Position numbers and translations under genes: made by a program
In this document: positions 28,195-41,823 of the stretch, one piece after another
Numbering within the stretch: position 1 is the stretch's first letter
How the letters are laid out: each line of letters opens with the position of its first letter
Notes under the pieces: generated by a model
Told to the model about the DNA's origin: nothing
Seen by the model: only the letters and a program-made list of their open reading frames with translations
Database searches by the model: none
DNA from: Urechis unicinctus
Lineage: Eukaryota > Annelida > Polychaeta > Xenopneusta > Urechidae
Assembly: GCA_034190875.2 (NCBI GenBank)
Contig: CM067348.1
Coordinates: forward strand, 34,690,871 to 34,754,870
Direction: 5' to 3'
DNA length: 64,000 nucleotides

Positions 28195-28855
28195 ACGTCT
28201 ATCCTGCATCCCAGGACGCAACGAGGACGTTAGTGATGACGTCTCTCCTGCATTCCAGGACGCAACGAGGACGTTAATGAGGACGTCTCTCCTGCATCCC
28301 AGGACGTAACGAGGACGTTAATGAAGACGTCTCTCCTGCATCCCAGGACGTAACGAGGACGTTAGTGATGACGTCTCTCCTGCATTCCAGGACGTAACGA
28401 GGACGTTAATGATGACGTCTCTCCTGCATCCCAGGACGTAACGAGGACGTTAATGATGACGTCTCTCCTGCATTCCAGGACGTAACGAGGACGTTAATGA
28501 AGACGTCTCTCCTGCATCCCAGGACGCAACGAGGACGTTAATGAAGACGTCTCTCCTGCATCCCAGGACGCAACGAGGACGCTAATGATGACGTCTCTCC
28601 TGCATCCCAGGACGTAACGAGGACGTTAATGATGACGTCTCTCCTGCATTCCAGGACGTAACGAGGACGTTAATGAAGACGTCTCTCCTGCATCCCAGGA
28701 CGTAACGAGGACGCTAATGATGACGTCTCTCCTGCATCCCAGGACGCAACGAGGACGCTAATGATGACGTCTCTCCTGCATCCCAGGACGTAACGAGGAC
28801 GTTAATGATGACGTCTCTCCTGCATTCCAGGACGTAACGAGGACGTTAATGATGA
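28195..28855. repeat. 44-bp minisatellite, about 15 copies
   Basis: Unit: GATGACGTCTCTCCTGCATC, then CCAGGACGTAACGAGGACGTTAAT. It is CpG-rich and each copy holds GACGTC plus one or two further GACGT words, so the array packs dozens of ATF/CREB-like half sites. Variants (CATTCC/CATCCC, CGCAAC/CGTAAC, GATGAC/GAAGAC) recur in mixed order. The period is not a multiple of three. Confidence 0.95.
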
Positions 28856-29394
<539 letters not shown>

Positions 29395-30016
29395 GCGGTG
29401 TTATGGCGGTGTTGGTAACGTACTGTTTCCCTCCTTACAAAGGCTCGTCGTTCGTTTATGGGGGGGGGGTGAGATTCGACCTCCACTCGGCGTTTATTTT
29501 CACTCAGTGACATAACATGGCTCGAGGGATCAGTTCTCCATAGGCGTATGACTTATCTAGGCAATTAGGGTGATCGGCATTCGATAAACTGTGAAATTCC
29601 TATTCTCTAAATACGATCATTTCTCAAAATATTCCACGCCGCGCATGACATTTACAGCCGTAGTATATCAAATATCAATTCAGATCCACAAATAGTGATC
29701 CTTCGCTCTCCCTCTGTAATGTCCTGCTCATTATCTACCTTGAAACAAACACCATGTCATCGGCATCTCTGAAACATCTACTGAATGTCAACGCTGGCAA
29801 TCTGGGTGATGTCCTGCTAATGGGCGTCAACGTTTCGGTCTCAAATAACATTGAGCGCTAATCCAGATTATTCATATGCATTTTATTTGAGCCAATTGAG
29901 CCTAGGTTAAGTCGACAACATTGAGATCGTGCATCAATTAATAGTATGGACACAGTGCCTTTAACTGAAATCATGGCCAAAGAGAATGCATGGCATCACA
30001 CGGCTTACTTAATCAA
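29395..30016. other. Unique DNA, no gene seen
   Basis: Contains the G10 run at 29460-29469; no supported frame. Confidence 0.55.
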
Positions 30017-30095
30017 GGTCCCCTAGTCTGATGGCTGCGGGCGCTGTTTACATGCTTCTGATGTTCATTAGTCTCGCCTTCAGGTCTAGGGGACC
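30017..30095. repeat. Stem-loop with a stem of about 19 bp
   Basis: GGTCCCCTAG at 30017-30026 pairs perfectly with CTAGGGGACC at 30086-30095. After a 1/2-base internal loop, CTGATGGC at 30028-30035 pairs with GCCTTCAG at 30076-30083 with one mismatch. The loop is about 40 bases. The size suits a microRNA-precursor-like or decayed MITE hairpin; the sequence cannot decide which. Confidence 0.6.
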
Positions 30096-30660
30096 ATAAT
30101 ATCTTGAACTGGACAGGCATCCCAGATTTAGGATGCTCCAATCACAAGCCGTGTCTCTCGGTCACTCTCGGCTACCTTTGAGTCGTTGTCTCTCATTGGT
30201 CAGTTCTACAATTTGCAAAGTACTTGTCCAACTGGCTGAGTGATTTTCATGAGCCGGGCACACATTCTACAACACTCCGATATGTTGTTTCACGCTGAGT
30301 GGCACCGTTAATCACACAGTCGGCGAGAGAAGCAGACACACAACTGGTGCTTTTAACTTACTATCACGTAAACATACTATCGTGCAGCTAAGCGATCAAA
30401 GCGCTTGTTGTGGTGCCAATTTGAACTTTTGAGACGCCCCATAATTCCAGAACACATTCAATGTGTTCTCATTGGCAGCTGACCACTACAATGTCCAGAC
30501 GTCACATAGAACCTAGGGTGCGTATCACAAGCCAGTTCCATGAGCCAGACACGTGCAATTAAGGTCAATCCGGGTCACAACCTTTGCGTTGATTGGTCAC
30601 GAAGATTAACGAACGTGTCAAATGAATATTCGGACGCGCCAGTTTAAGGCATTGTCTTGT

Positions 30661-30720
30661 CGTAGACTCTAGGGCGAGAAGCGTAGCGGAGCCCCTGGAG
30701 TCTGGGACGCAGACTACGGC
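30661..30720. repeat. GC-rich stem-loop with alternative pairing
   Basis: AGACTCTAGGGC at 30664-30675 pairs with GCCCCTGGAGTCT at 30691-30703 (one G-T pair, one bulge) around a 15-base loop. CGTAGACT at 30661 can instead pair with AGACTACG at 30711-30718 (one mismatch). It is GC-rich against its surroundings. It may be a small dispersed repeat or a structured RNA; no family is recognised. Confidence 0.5.
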
Positions 30721-33622
30721 TTTCTAATCAGTAAGAGATCTGCCGTACCCAAGCGGCGATTAATTCAGGAGACCGAACCGTTCACTATATCAGACATATA
30801 TTCAACAATACTCCTTCTTGTTTTCGTTAATATTCAAACATAATTGTTTTTGTTGTTCCGATCAAAATATATGACCCTGCAAGTTTCATTAAGTCGCAAA
30901 GCTAAGCTTATCACGCGTCTGCAGACATCGTTCATTGTTGGCAAAGCATGCAATCTAATCTAGGCTCTGTCATGGAAGGATGATTGATTATGTCCAAGCA
31001 TTCGGTGGATTGAACGTCATACTACATGCGAGAACACTTAATCTAGAGGTTCGCCTTGCTATTGCGGTTGTAGTAAATCCTTTTTGAACGTGCTATGAAT
31101 CACTTCCTTAATAGTTGTAAATGACTGAACGGCCGCATTTAACATTGTACGGGTGCTACGCCGATGACTATTTCTTTGCAATGAATAAGAGATAATATCC
31201 ATTTCGGGAATCAGTAGGCTAGAATTGCGCTTGTGCAAATGCCAATTGATTGGCGAGCGTCAATGCAAACAATTTTGTTCTTTGTCGAGCGAATGTTAGA
31301 AGCATGTATAAATTGCGATGTTTTTATCATAATATACCCAACTTGGCAGTTCACCCGTACAATTCCATGACATTGGGTAGGTAAAGCCCCTTACTTTTGT
31401 GCACACTATGAACTATGTCTGAGTGGATATAAGTATTATCTGTTCCCTAAAGATAAAGCAGGGTAGTTTTGAAAGTTGCAAACATTACTTGATTTATCAA
31501 ATGAAATTCTTGTGAGCAAAAAGCAACCTGTTTCTCAGGTTACAATAGTCAACATAAGCAATTAAGCAAGTTGGTGGTGATACAAAAACCCAAATAGGAT
31601 TAAATCGAAAATCAAGCAGTATTTTCAATATATCTAAGCAATTATTATTCGTTTTACGATAACCATGAATTCATGCCGAGGTCAAAATGTGTTGCAGGGA
31701 TACTCCATACTTCGGCCAGTTCTGTGCAGCATTCAGTCAGGTATGAAGCATCAAGTAAATAAGGAAAGAAATCAATTCACTGTGAAAAGATACTGACAAT
31801 CTATTGCCATAATGTATATAGTATATCACAGGGGAAGGTCGATTCGGTGATGTGTCAAAGAAAATTGACTAACTGCATTGATGATGCTGACGATTTCTGC
31901 TTCTCCATTGGCAAGGTGTTTTGCCGATCGGCCATCCCACATTCAGACATTTATTGATGTTATGTCTATGCCCCCTTACATATCGGATCGTGAAGTTCAT
32001 TGTTAACATTCATTCATAGTCGTGGGAGGTATAATGAATGTCAATGTTGATGAGCAGCAAGAACACAGTGTGATCTGTTCAGCGTCCGGTTACATTGTTT
32101 TGTGAGGATTTGACATAACCTTATGATCGATCACCCATAAGGTATCACTTCGACGGAGATATGTTTATTGCTGCATATTTTCCGAACAAGTGGTTGAGGA
32201 AAACAATGAGTAACGAAAATGCTACTAATAAAATACCGATGGGATCCCAATCTGCATTTAACCATATTCCGGAATAAAAATAGGCTTCGAATATAACTTG
32301 TAATGTTTGCACGGCCTCTATAAGATATAACACATCAAGACATAAACATCTGAGTATTTGCTTTGGTTTGCAAGATATGAGTGAATATTTGATGGACAAC
32401 ATTTGTACTGTATCTTTGTTTTCATAACGTAATAACGCTTCCGTATATCACCAAAGAGCTTATAGCTTCACTAAGAGAGCTCACTCGAGGCTTACGCCCG
32501 AGGAAATATGTGAAGACGCCACCTGTTAGCCGAAGTGTTATTGTCATAGCGTCTAGTCATAGCGTCTATTAAAACCACGTTGAATGCTCTGCTTACGTCG
32601 GAGCTGTAGTCGCCTCGACCAATCAGATGACTCCATATCTTTAACAGCCACCAAGCCCCGAGACGTTGGATCAACAATCCTATGTGCTTTTTTGTTGATT
32701 TCATGGCATCGTCGCCTGATATCGGGGCTGTCTTTTGAGTAATTTCATAATCGTCACGCAGCTCAACGTAGCTATAAACTCTTCGCTCGAGACCTTCGCA
32801 TCCCCCAGACATGCCACAAATGTTTATGTAGGCCAGTTCCCTCGCTTCAAATATTTATGGACAATTAAAAAACTACCATCCACAGTGCCGACATGAAAGA
32901 TCGAGGGTCGTAAACTGCACGGAAGCTGTAAGAGGCGAACAATTTTCCATAATTTATCAAGTTGACATTTATTTAGTAGAGTACTTGCTATTTTCGCAGT
33001 TGATAAGCCTATTGTACGACGTGTTTTGTCCAAGGCAAGGCTCTGTAAAAAGACATTTTTCCCGCTCTCAACAATTGCAATGACGTCAGCCCAGTATTCC
33101 GATGCGCTTTTGTTTGTGTCTCGGTAGCGCCACCTTACGATGGTAATGTATTATGATTAGAGAAGCGTTCACCGCAGAGCCACTCGAAGTGGGCCCTCTT
33201 AGCGTAGCTATAAACTCTTTGATATCACCATGCAGCGATAGCTTATTCTTGTCAATTTTCACAAAATGGAGGGAAGTCTGTTGTATTGATAGACCTACTG
33301 TGCTTTGCTTGTAACTGGCATGGTTTGATAACTCGTTATATAGAACAGATGATATAGTCACAATGTCGGAACAAATATCTCATCCGCGTTGTGCCAATTA
33401 TTGAGAAACAAAATTGAGAGCTAGGCATCAAAGGATTCTTTGATCTTGAGATAAGCAGATGGATATCATTATGAAACTGAGGGAGTGTGTAAATGTGGTG
33501 GGGGGGGTGGGGGGGGGCTCAATATGTTGTGCTTTTACACTATACATTGCAGCATTTATTAACGCCCTTGTATATTTACGCCAGTTCTCAGCACATTATT
33601 GCGCTCTATATTGAAGCTTCAA
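30721..33622. other. Unique DNA, minus-strand short frames
   Basis: Four successive minus-strand frames of 85, 106, 69 and 91 codons lie at 32145-33361. The first ends with a hydrophobic run (GILLVAFSLLIVFLNHLF) that could span a membrane, but no acceptor-like pyrimidine tract precedes it and no family is recognised. G8-T-G9 at 33500-33517 may form a quadruplex. I do not call a gene. Confidence 0.4.
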
Positions 33623-33758
33623 ATGAGGTCTGCTTGTACAGGCCAGCTTGATATAATTTACTAGCTAGCTCTCTTATCACATAGGATTATATGAGGTCTG
33701 CTTCTATAGTTCAGTTTGATAACATTTACTAGGTAGCTCTCTTATTACATAGCATTAA
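33623..33758. repeat. 68-bp diverged tandem duplication
   Basis: Two copies begin ATGAGGTCTGCTT at 33623 and 33691 and share TTTACTAG.TAGCTCTCTTAT and ACATAG. Confidence 0.85.
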
Positions 33759-35149
33759 GACGCTCAGTTGACCCACTGTAATTTATTTGGGAGAAAACTA
33801 GCTCCTGAGACCAGAGGCAAGGAACTGATAAACATTTATCAAACCGGAATGCGGTTGATTAATAGCAAAAACTAATATGAGGCTTATTTACCCTGGCAGC
33901 TGGAAACTGTCATTTTATAATAGCGTTTCAGTGGCTGCTTCCGTCGGGAAAGATTCCATGCATATGTAAAAAAATGACACCATCACAGCCATTCAAAGCA
34001 GATGTGAAGCAAAGAGTTAAAATATTCTGCGATATGATGTATTTATTAAAGTCAAACTCAATTAATAGAATTGCCTGGTTATCTCTATGTCTGTCACTGA
34101 GACGCAAAACGACATCGACAGAAGAGAGGTCATCGGGTATGTTCATTTCCACTAACTGCATTTACCAAGTAAACGATCATCAATAGTGCGTCTATCCCCA
34201 GCTATCAGATTGATAGTGCATCTATCATCAACAGATCAGGTCGATAGTGCAATCGATCACCGTAAAATGGCCAGTAAGTAATGATATAAGGAGTTTGATT
34301 GCCAAATTCTCCATCCACAACGTCATTCATTGAAATGTGGGGTGGAAAGGGGGTTAGATGTAACACGAAAACGTCACAGTAGGCATGGTTAAGCTTTCTG
34401 CATCATCGGAAGATACTTGCTGTGCATACGCAATGGATGAGAATCCATGTTTCTACGCTAAATGCATGTAAGTGATCTTCTGCTGATCCACCGATCTTAA
34501 TGCTATCAACCAGCAGTCTGGATACAAAACACCCACTTCAAAGTAAGATAGTCGTTTGTCTGTTATTTAGTCGGCAATATTTCAGCTTCATTTTCACAGA
34601 ATCTTCAATCAACAGCAACACCAACCTAAATGTGTGGCGAAGCCAACTGTAATATCATTGGTCGTCCATGCAACACTAACACAGCGCACCTCGAGCCACA
34701 ACTGACCCGCGTACGTCTAGTATTGCCCCTGTACCTCAGCCGTGATGCTATAGGCAAATGAAAGTCGTGGAAACAGGTCGATACACACGCCAAAACTCCT
34801 ACTACGTAAATAGCGCTCACTCTACCTGCCTCTGCAGCCAATCAGCATGAACACTACTATCCATGACAATCACAATCAACTCGCCTTATTAATAGACTGG
34901 CATATAATCTCCCACAATCATAACAATATCCTATGCAGTAAACGCCCAATCACAATTTATTAGACAAAATATTATTTTTAATTTATGTTGTATTCTTCTT
35001 GAATTGATAATTAGATGTGAATATTTTCCCAAAACATTGCAATGTGAAGTCTTTTGATATGATGTCACGAATCACAGAATCTGTAGTCTACCACAATCAT
35101 TCAACGGCGCAATTAAAACAATCCCGGCGCACTGTAATACTGCATTCAG
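33759..35149. other. Unique DNA, no gene seen
   Basis: Frames of 77 and 70 codons overlap on opposite strands at 33928-34186. A GATAGTGC word repeats three times at 34185-34245. Nothing recognised. Confidence 0.5.
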
Positions 35150-35820
35150 AACAAAGTGTGAATCACTCTTCTGTGCAGCTTACTGGGTAATTCTGCAATG
35201 GCCGCTACACTATATTAGATGCTGCGTTCCTCAAACATTAAATGTCGTATATCTTACCTTGATACATCACCGAGTTGACCTTATCATACTAATATAATGT
35301 GAAACCAAATAATGCACACGTCAGACATGGCCCCTCTAGGCTGAATGGTTCGGACAGTCGAAGCTGACAGCTGACGATGATATGTCACGCAGATGAGTCT
35401 ATGCTACCGAATTATCATAGCGTAAGAGAACACTGAATCTCGGTTCATGGTCATATATGGTTAACATTCTCATATGTAAAGGCCACATTGGGCTTAATGT
35501 GTTCATCACTGCCGCTTATCACAACCAGACGACGCTATAAAACAATTTTAGTGTATCATAACGCTACATTTACAACTGTTACCTCAAGAGTGATAGTTGC
35601 AGCCATCATAACAACTTAACGTATCTGACATATGGTCGTCGACGGAAGTGTGTAACTTACTCTTCTGTACAACTACCTATGCTATTCCGCTATAACCACT
35701 ACACTATACATTATGTGTAATCCGACGAGCATTAAGCGTTGTACATCTTAAACTGATCCATCACCGAGTTGGCCTCATCTTATGAATATAATGCGAGGCC
35801 AAAGAATGCCCGACATAGTT
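35150..35820 (+). repeat. Diverged tandem duplication, copies about 490 bp apart
   Basis: 35150-35335 is related to 35645-35820: AAGTGTG.A..., CTCTTCTGT.CA, CACTACACTATA, CATCACCGAGTTG.CCT and ATATAATG.GA...CCAAA.AATGC recur in order. The right copy ends exactly where the 48-bp array begins. Confidence 0.8.
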
Positions 35821-36115
35821 AGTATCTGACGCTAGATCGGATGGTGTACAGCAGTAGTAGAGATGTACAGTATCTGACGCTAGATTGGCTGCTGTACAGC
35901 AGTAGTAGTGATGTACAGTCTCTGACGCTAGATCGGATGCTGTACAGCAGTAGTAGTGATGTACAGTCTCTGACGCTAGATCGGATGCTGTACAGCAGTA
36001 GAAGAGATGTACAGTATCTGACACTAGATCGGATGGTGTACAGCAGTAGTAGTGATGTACAGTCTCTGACGCTAGATCGGATGCTGTACAGCAGTAGTAG
36101 TGATGTACAGTCTCG
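35821..36115. repeat. 48-bp minisatellite, 6 copies
   Basis: Unit: GTCTCTGACGCTAGATCGGA, then TGCTGTACAGCAGTAGTAGTGATGTACA. It holds the palindrome GCTGTACAGC. Both strands stay open because of the period (YSSSSDVQSLTLDRML on plus); no independent coding evidence. Confidence 0.95.
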
Positions 36116-39100
36116 AGAGCATTTAATATTGTTAAAATGAAATAGCTGTATCTTATGGTGTTACCCTTAATAGAACAACAATATATCATGATATCAGTAA
36201 GCTAACACTGTTCGATTATTTATGATATGTTTAATGTTACCAGTTGCATAAGGTCTCCCACCACGCACACAACATAACAAAAATAAACCGAATATAAATG
36301 GTGTTACATTCAGGTACAGCACAAACAACTGCAAACGAGTCGATATGCCTACATTATTTGCTATAAACCCAAATATTAATGGTGTTACATTCAGGTACAG
36401 CACAAAAGGGCAAAGATATGCCTACTTTGATAAACCCAAATCATTAGCTGAGCTTTGTGATAAAAGGGCAGATGTGACTTTGATAAAGGCACAGCTGTAG
36501 CTTTATGATGAAATTAGTTATCTCAGTGATCAGGCATTCTCACCTTGTCACACATGGCATGTGTAAGTTAACCACATAGCGCCCTGATCGGTTGAGGTAT
36601 GGAGATGCAGAAACAGCCAGAATCTGGCAGGAGAACATTCAAACATTGACAATCTGCACGATACAAATCGAGCAGGTCGATAAAACACAATCAATGTCAA
36701 GATATATGATCTCTCAAAACTTTGCTAAACCGAAAGAGAATAATAGAAAAAGGGGTGTGTTAATATCTGGGCGATGAAACGTGATCAAGATATATACAGT
36801 AGACCGAATATGACCCATGTTGCCACACTTAATGTTGCATATAATATCGATCTCTATGTGAACATGTGATTGATTGCTGGAGTCAAATCACAGCGCGTAC
36901 ATTTACCACGTGTACCAATAGACCAATCTTGTCCCGCATTACATGTCTAAAGCTTTCAATCGGCGTGCATAGAAATAGTTTTCATTGAAAGCGACGGGGT
37001 TTGATTGGCCGTCGGATGTTACCGAGCATCTCGTAATTAGAAAAGCTCGAGGTGATCGCCAGACGGCGCGCCAATCTCACGACTATTGTACTCTCACGTA
37101 GTCAGTTCCCTTTATTTCGGCAGGGTACACTGCATGATACGCAAATGCAAAATACTGAGAAAAATACTCCAAAACATCTTTTCCAATGTAATCCTATTCA
37201 ACATGTTTGCCTAACTGTGTTAAGTGCTCATGTATCTAATGAATATAACAGCATCCACCAATGCCACATTAGTAATGCCTGTTCTAGTGAAACATTAACA
37301 CTTCTGGAGCAGTATTTGGATGGCAGCATAATGCTCGTCCGCATTTAATGAAGGAACGTGACAAACTACGCCTATGGTAGCTCGTGCCATTGTTCTCTGT
37401 TGCTTCACTACACTCTATATATCAGTTAAAAATGCCACATTCACACTATTTTACGGGTGTGTAGCACCCAGTCTGCAACAACTTGGAGCTGTTTGTCGGG
37501 ATGTCTGAAGCAAGTTTATATTAAATTTTTCAACACTATGTATAGCCGATTTGAATGTTATTAACACAAAAAGCACATGACCAACATACTACATTCGACA
37601 CAATTTCCAAGCGGTGTAAATGCAAGGGTCCCATGGATATAAATGAAATACGTAGTGTTTCGAATCATGTATACATTTACACATACTTAACGACGTCTGT
37701 AGTTTTCTTGGAACACATCATCATATATCCCTATACATTATACGGTCACTTCAAACGTTCAGTGCGGTTCTTATGGATACTTCTGTTTGACATTTGTACA
37801 GATGCGCTTCGTTGACTAGTCCTTGTTTGTCTACAATATAAGGCTTCAATTAGGCGGTCAGCATCTCCATCAGTAGCCATTACTTGTCATACTAATGGTT
37901 TTCTTGGAGCTTTATTGAGGCCACAGCGACAGTCGATTGACATTACATGTACCAGCTACACGTGATATGTGTCAGCGAGCTTTTATCTTTGAGGGATATG
38001 CAGGCAGATCGATACCGCTAAATATATGTTGTCACGATTCTAGCAGCTTTAGAAAACATTGCCACAGCGTAAAAATATATTTAAACAACGTTTAGCAGTG
38101 TCCCTAACATCACATCTTGAAGAATAGTTCATTTGGCCAAACATGCCTGAAAGAAAGTGCTTGATATATAATGGCCATAGTTTCAAACGCGTTGCCAGAC
38201 CGGAAGATGATATCAAAAGGAAGTCATTACCAGGTTGATGGAAAGCTTTTTTGGTCACAGTGTAAATTTTCAATGCGCAATGCAGTACGCAAACCTGCCG
38301 TATCGGCAGCATTTCCATTGGAGTACTCTTGTCATCTAAGAACAATTTCATGGGATTAGAATACGCTAAATACGACAGTCAATATTTAGATGTGATATCC
38401 GGCAAGATTGACTTACAATGCAACAAAGATTAATAAAGCGCCACACCGGCGGTATTGTATGTAATGACACAAAAAAACTCCTCCGCAGTGTTTATTCAAG
38501 GCTTTAAATATTTCACGCGAGGTTAATTCCTTACCACTTGGAGATGAGACGCATCGCCGTTTTTACCCGTGAATAACGAGCGACTAACGCAGCGCCCTCT
38601 TTAGATAGATCTCATGTCTCTACCTCACAAAGGACGATGTTTTGTGTTGTAGTAGGTTGCATTTATTATTCGTGTAATATTACTATGGCTATCCTATGTA
38701 TGATAATGAGCATTATAAATCGGCGATGATCAACGTTCTTTAAAAGTTCCTCCTGACCTAGATAGAAATACTACGCTGAAATAGTTATTGGATATGTTGT
38801 CGCTAAATTAGTCATTTATGTTGAGTGATTAATTGCTCATTAACGCGTCCATGTCAGGTACAATTCTTAGTGTCAATCACCTATTTCTGAAACCGCACAT
38901 AAACGCATGATGCCGTCCGACCGGGTGCATTCTGACAGTGCTCTACATACGTCTAACGAATATATTATTGACTGACTGCAAACAATTTTAGACAATGTCC
39001 CTAATCATTACCAAACGAGCTGTCCAAACTGACTCGTGTGGGAGGAGACAAATAATGTGGCCCCCTGCTACGAGATTACCACTCAATCCTGACATCGTGC

Positions 39101-40573
39101 TATTCACGACCATCCATATCACTACAAAGCATACCGAATTATTAAATAGCTAAAGAAGAAGTCATAAAAAAAACCCTGGCAGTGATAGAGTGTCCTTAGT
39201 CCTGTGTAATGTTTAAGAGTTTGATATTGTGTGCATTATGCAACATCAAACAATACCGCAACCGTACGGGCTGACATATATCTACTTGGAATGTAATTTT
39301 CGACAGTGCAGTAATATCCAAAATTAAATAGATATGTGCCGAGTTACCTTGTGAATATTAGATGACTTGGAGAAAGAGGGGGATGTAAACAGATCCCCGC
39401 TTACAGGATCTCCTCGTCTGCTGTGGAGAGTTTAATGACAACATTAACTATTTATAGGGTACGAAGGCAGTTTTTGTTCCATATTATTAAAGTTGCTGCA
39501 GCTGAACATGTACAGACGACATGTACGGGTTGTGTACGGCTGGCATCGACGAGATGATACAGCAATAGAGACACATTAGGGGGACAGATAGGCTGTGACA
39601 AAGCTGATTGTCTGGGTGATGGCAGTCGCCATGATGAGAAAACAGGATGGTTGTTGCAGCACGAACTCAGAGACTGGTGGTATTGACATAGGTTACATCG
39701 GGCAAACTGTAGATGAGTAGATATTATTCACTCACTAAAGGAGCGATCAATATGTCTTTGAATCATCGTACTGTATGATGTCATCGTCAACACTATCATC
39801 AATATGTTATGCTGTCGCATGAGTCCAGATAGCAACTGCAGGCAGGTATTATTTCCTTTACTAATGGCGTTTATCTAAATAGGCTTGACAAGACTTGATT
39901 TGGCAGCATATTGCAGCAATAAAATAGTTAAAACCAACCACATCCTACGGAAGTCGTGCGCTTTTTAAACACAAATGGCTCTGTTAAGAAATATTGCGAT
40001 AGGTTTATTAACCCGAGTAGTCCCTCAATAAACGATAAACAATGTAACACGATGGTGTATGTGGGGATTAAATCAAATGGCTTAAGAGGCTGGAGAAAAA
40101 AGCATATCTATATTCGGCATAAAGATTGAAGGACGGCTTGGATCAAATTGCATGCCAGGTTAATTGCATGATTCTGTCAGGCTTTGGAAGATCCATTGTG
40201 CGCTGATTGCGATTCCATCCGAATAGATAGCCTGGCTTAACGTATGTTTGTTGCATAATATTTGAATGTGCCATCAGGCAGTCCCAAACATCAGTTTTAC
40301 AAAATTCTTTCACTTAGCTATGTCTCTTTTTTTTGTAATGCTTGTTTACGAGGACAGGAATATAAGCACATATGGACGTGACCATTGGATATTCAGAGGC
40401 AATATGATGTATTGTTTGACTGATGCATCGCGGCAATTAAGCGGTCACTATCTGACTTTTGTAGCGTACACAATGATGCTGATGCTGAAGTTATCATCGA
40501 GGTTAGGTGTTGAATGCATCATTGTTCTCGTTCCTAACCAGCATCACTGCGGTTATATTCTGTCTACCCGTCT
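36116..40573. other. Mostly unique DNA with one short tandem repeat
   Basis: At 36283-36450 a unit of about 80 bp (ATAAACC.AATAT.AATGGTG, TTACATTCAGGTACAGCAC) occurs twice plus a shorter third. The rest is unique AT-rich DNA. Frames of 98 codons (37052-37348) and 100 codons (38049-38351, minus) and a 131-codon plus frame at 40266-40661 have no recognisable domain; the last has one hydrophobic stretch near its start but no splice or promoter support. Confidence 0.45.
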
Positions 40574-40841
40574 AGAAAAACGTACCTTGATTCATCTACA
40601 ACTGTTGACCGAAAGCCACGAAAAGGTCCTTTGGAACGTCTGTGAGTGTGTATCCGAATAGTGGAACTTCAAAACATGAAAAATGATTGTTGTCCTTGAT
40701 TCATCCACTCTACAATTGTTGACTTGCATTTTCTGCTACGAAGCCAGCCAGTCGAAAACCGGTATGTTACGTTATCGCTAGCTTCCGTTATAATCGTACC
40801 TGTGAGTCAGTGTGTATCCGAATATAAGTGCAAGAACCTCA
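40574..40841 (+). repeat. Diverged tandem duplication of about 100-160 bp
   Basis: CCTTGATTCATC.., CTACAA.TGTTGAC and TGTGAG..TGTGTATCCGAATA occur at 40583-40665 and again at 40692-40825, the second copy longer by an insertion. Nearby, 40900-40975 has three AACAACGTTT words. Confidence 0.7.
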
Positions 40842-41823
40842 AGCCACATTCAAAGCGTCAACAGCAGCGTTGGATAAACATCCCTGATTCTACATGATAA
40901 CAACGTTTGCTAACTTCGACAACAACGTTTAGCTGCATCGATGACAACTGTTGCTAGCTTCGATAACAACGTTTACCAGGTTCGTTTCTATCAAAAGGTG
41001 TTCAAAACCATATATAACCATTCCTGCATAAGTTACATGATAAATGAAGCTTTTTAAAAGTTGCCTTCGAAGTGGCAGTAAACTCGCATTTTGTATCAAC
41101 GTTAAATTACTACTTGTGCAAGCGATTGTTGAGTATTGTATGTGTGTCTATTGTACTCATGCATCAGCATGTGCGTACTCCTCTACGTGTTTTTACAAAT
41201 GGTCGCATATATAAGTATTACACCTCTTCATCATTCATCCGTAAGGACCATGTGTCCTATTATTGTATTACTTAAATGACAAATACAAGCAATAGCTGTA
41301 GAATGGCAAATGTACGGTAGAAATATATGTAGCTTAGTTTAATCATATCCAGATCATGACTTATTATTGATTTACTATCCTACCGATAATTTTAGGTACA
41401 CAAGCCTGCTACTCCAGCTCCAGGTGTATAAGGCTGCTCGGGAAACACGACCCATACAATTTATTGCTTGGGCTATCTATGCTTCTGAGCAGCTACACGT
41501 CAATCCTTTATCGGCGTTCTAACTCACTACTGCCAGCGCGTTTTACCTTATCGGCGCTATAATTCACTACTGCCAGCGCTTTCTGCCTGTCCAACCTAAA
41601 GCGCTTGGACACTTGCCATTGCATTGTAACATTGGATTGTTTTGAGCTATTTGTATCATACAAATATGTTAAGTACAATTCCCCATATTACACCAGGCCC
41701 GCATGAAACAAGCTGCAATAAAATTTATGAATGAGTGAAACAATATATACACAGCTGATCCATGTACCTACACTCTACAATCACTGACCATGTAACCATC
41801 AATATAAATGTTGTAACCAGAGT
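40842..41823. other. Unique DNA with a 40-bp duplication
   Basis: TTATCGGCG and TTCACTACTGCCAGCGC or close variants occur twice at 41508-41582, 40 bases apart. No gene seen. Confidence 0.6.

Noticed and set aside
28195-28855. CRISPR array
   Set aside because: The units abut with no unique spacers, no cas-like genes are near, and the window is eukaryotic. The same holds for all the other arrays.
32145-33361. Four consecutive minus-strand frames as exons of one gene
   Set aside because: The first has a membrane-like run, but no shared family, no acceptor tracts and no consistent splice pairs could be seen.
40266-40661. 131-codon frame as a gene
   Set aside because: One hydrophobic patch only, no family motif and no clear splice or promoter signals. 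A frame of this length is plausible by chance in 64 kb.
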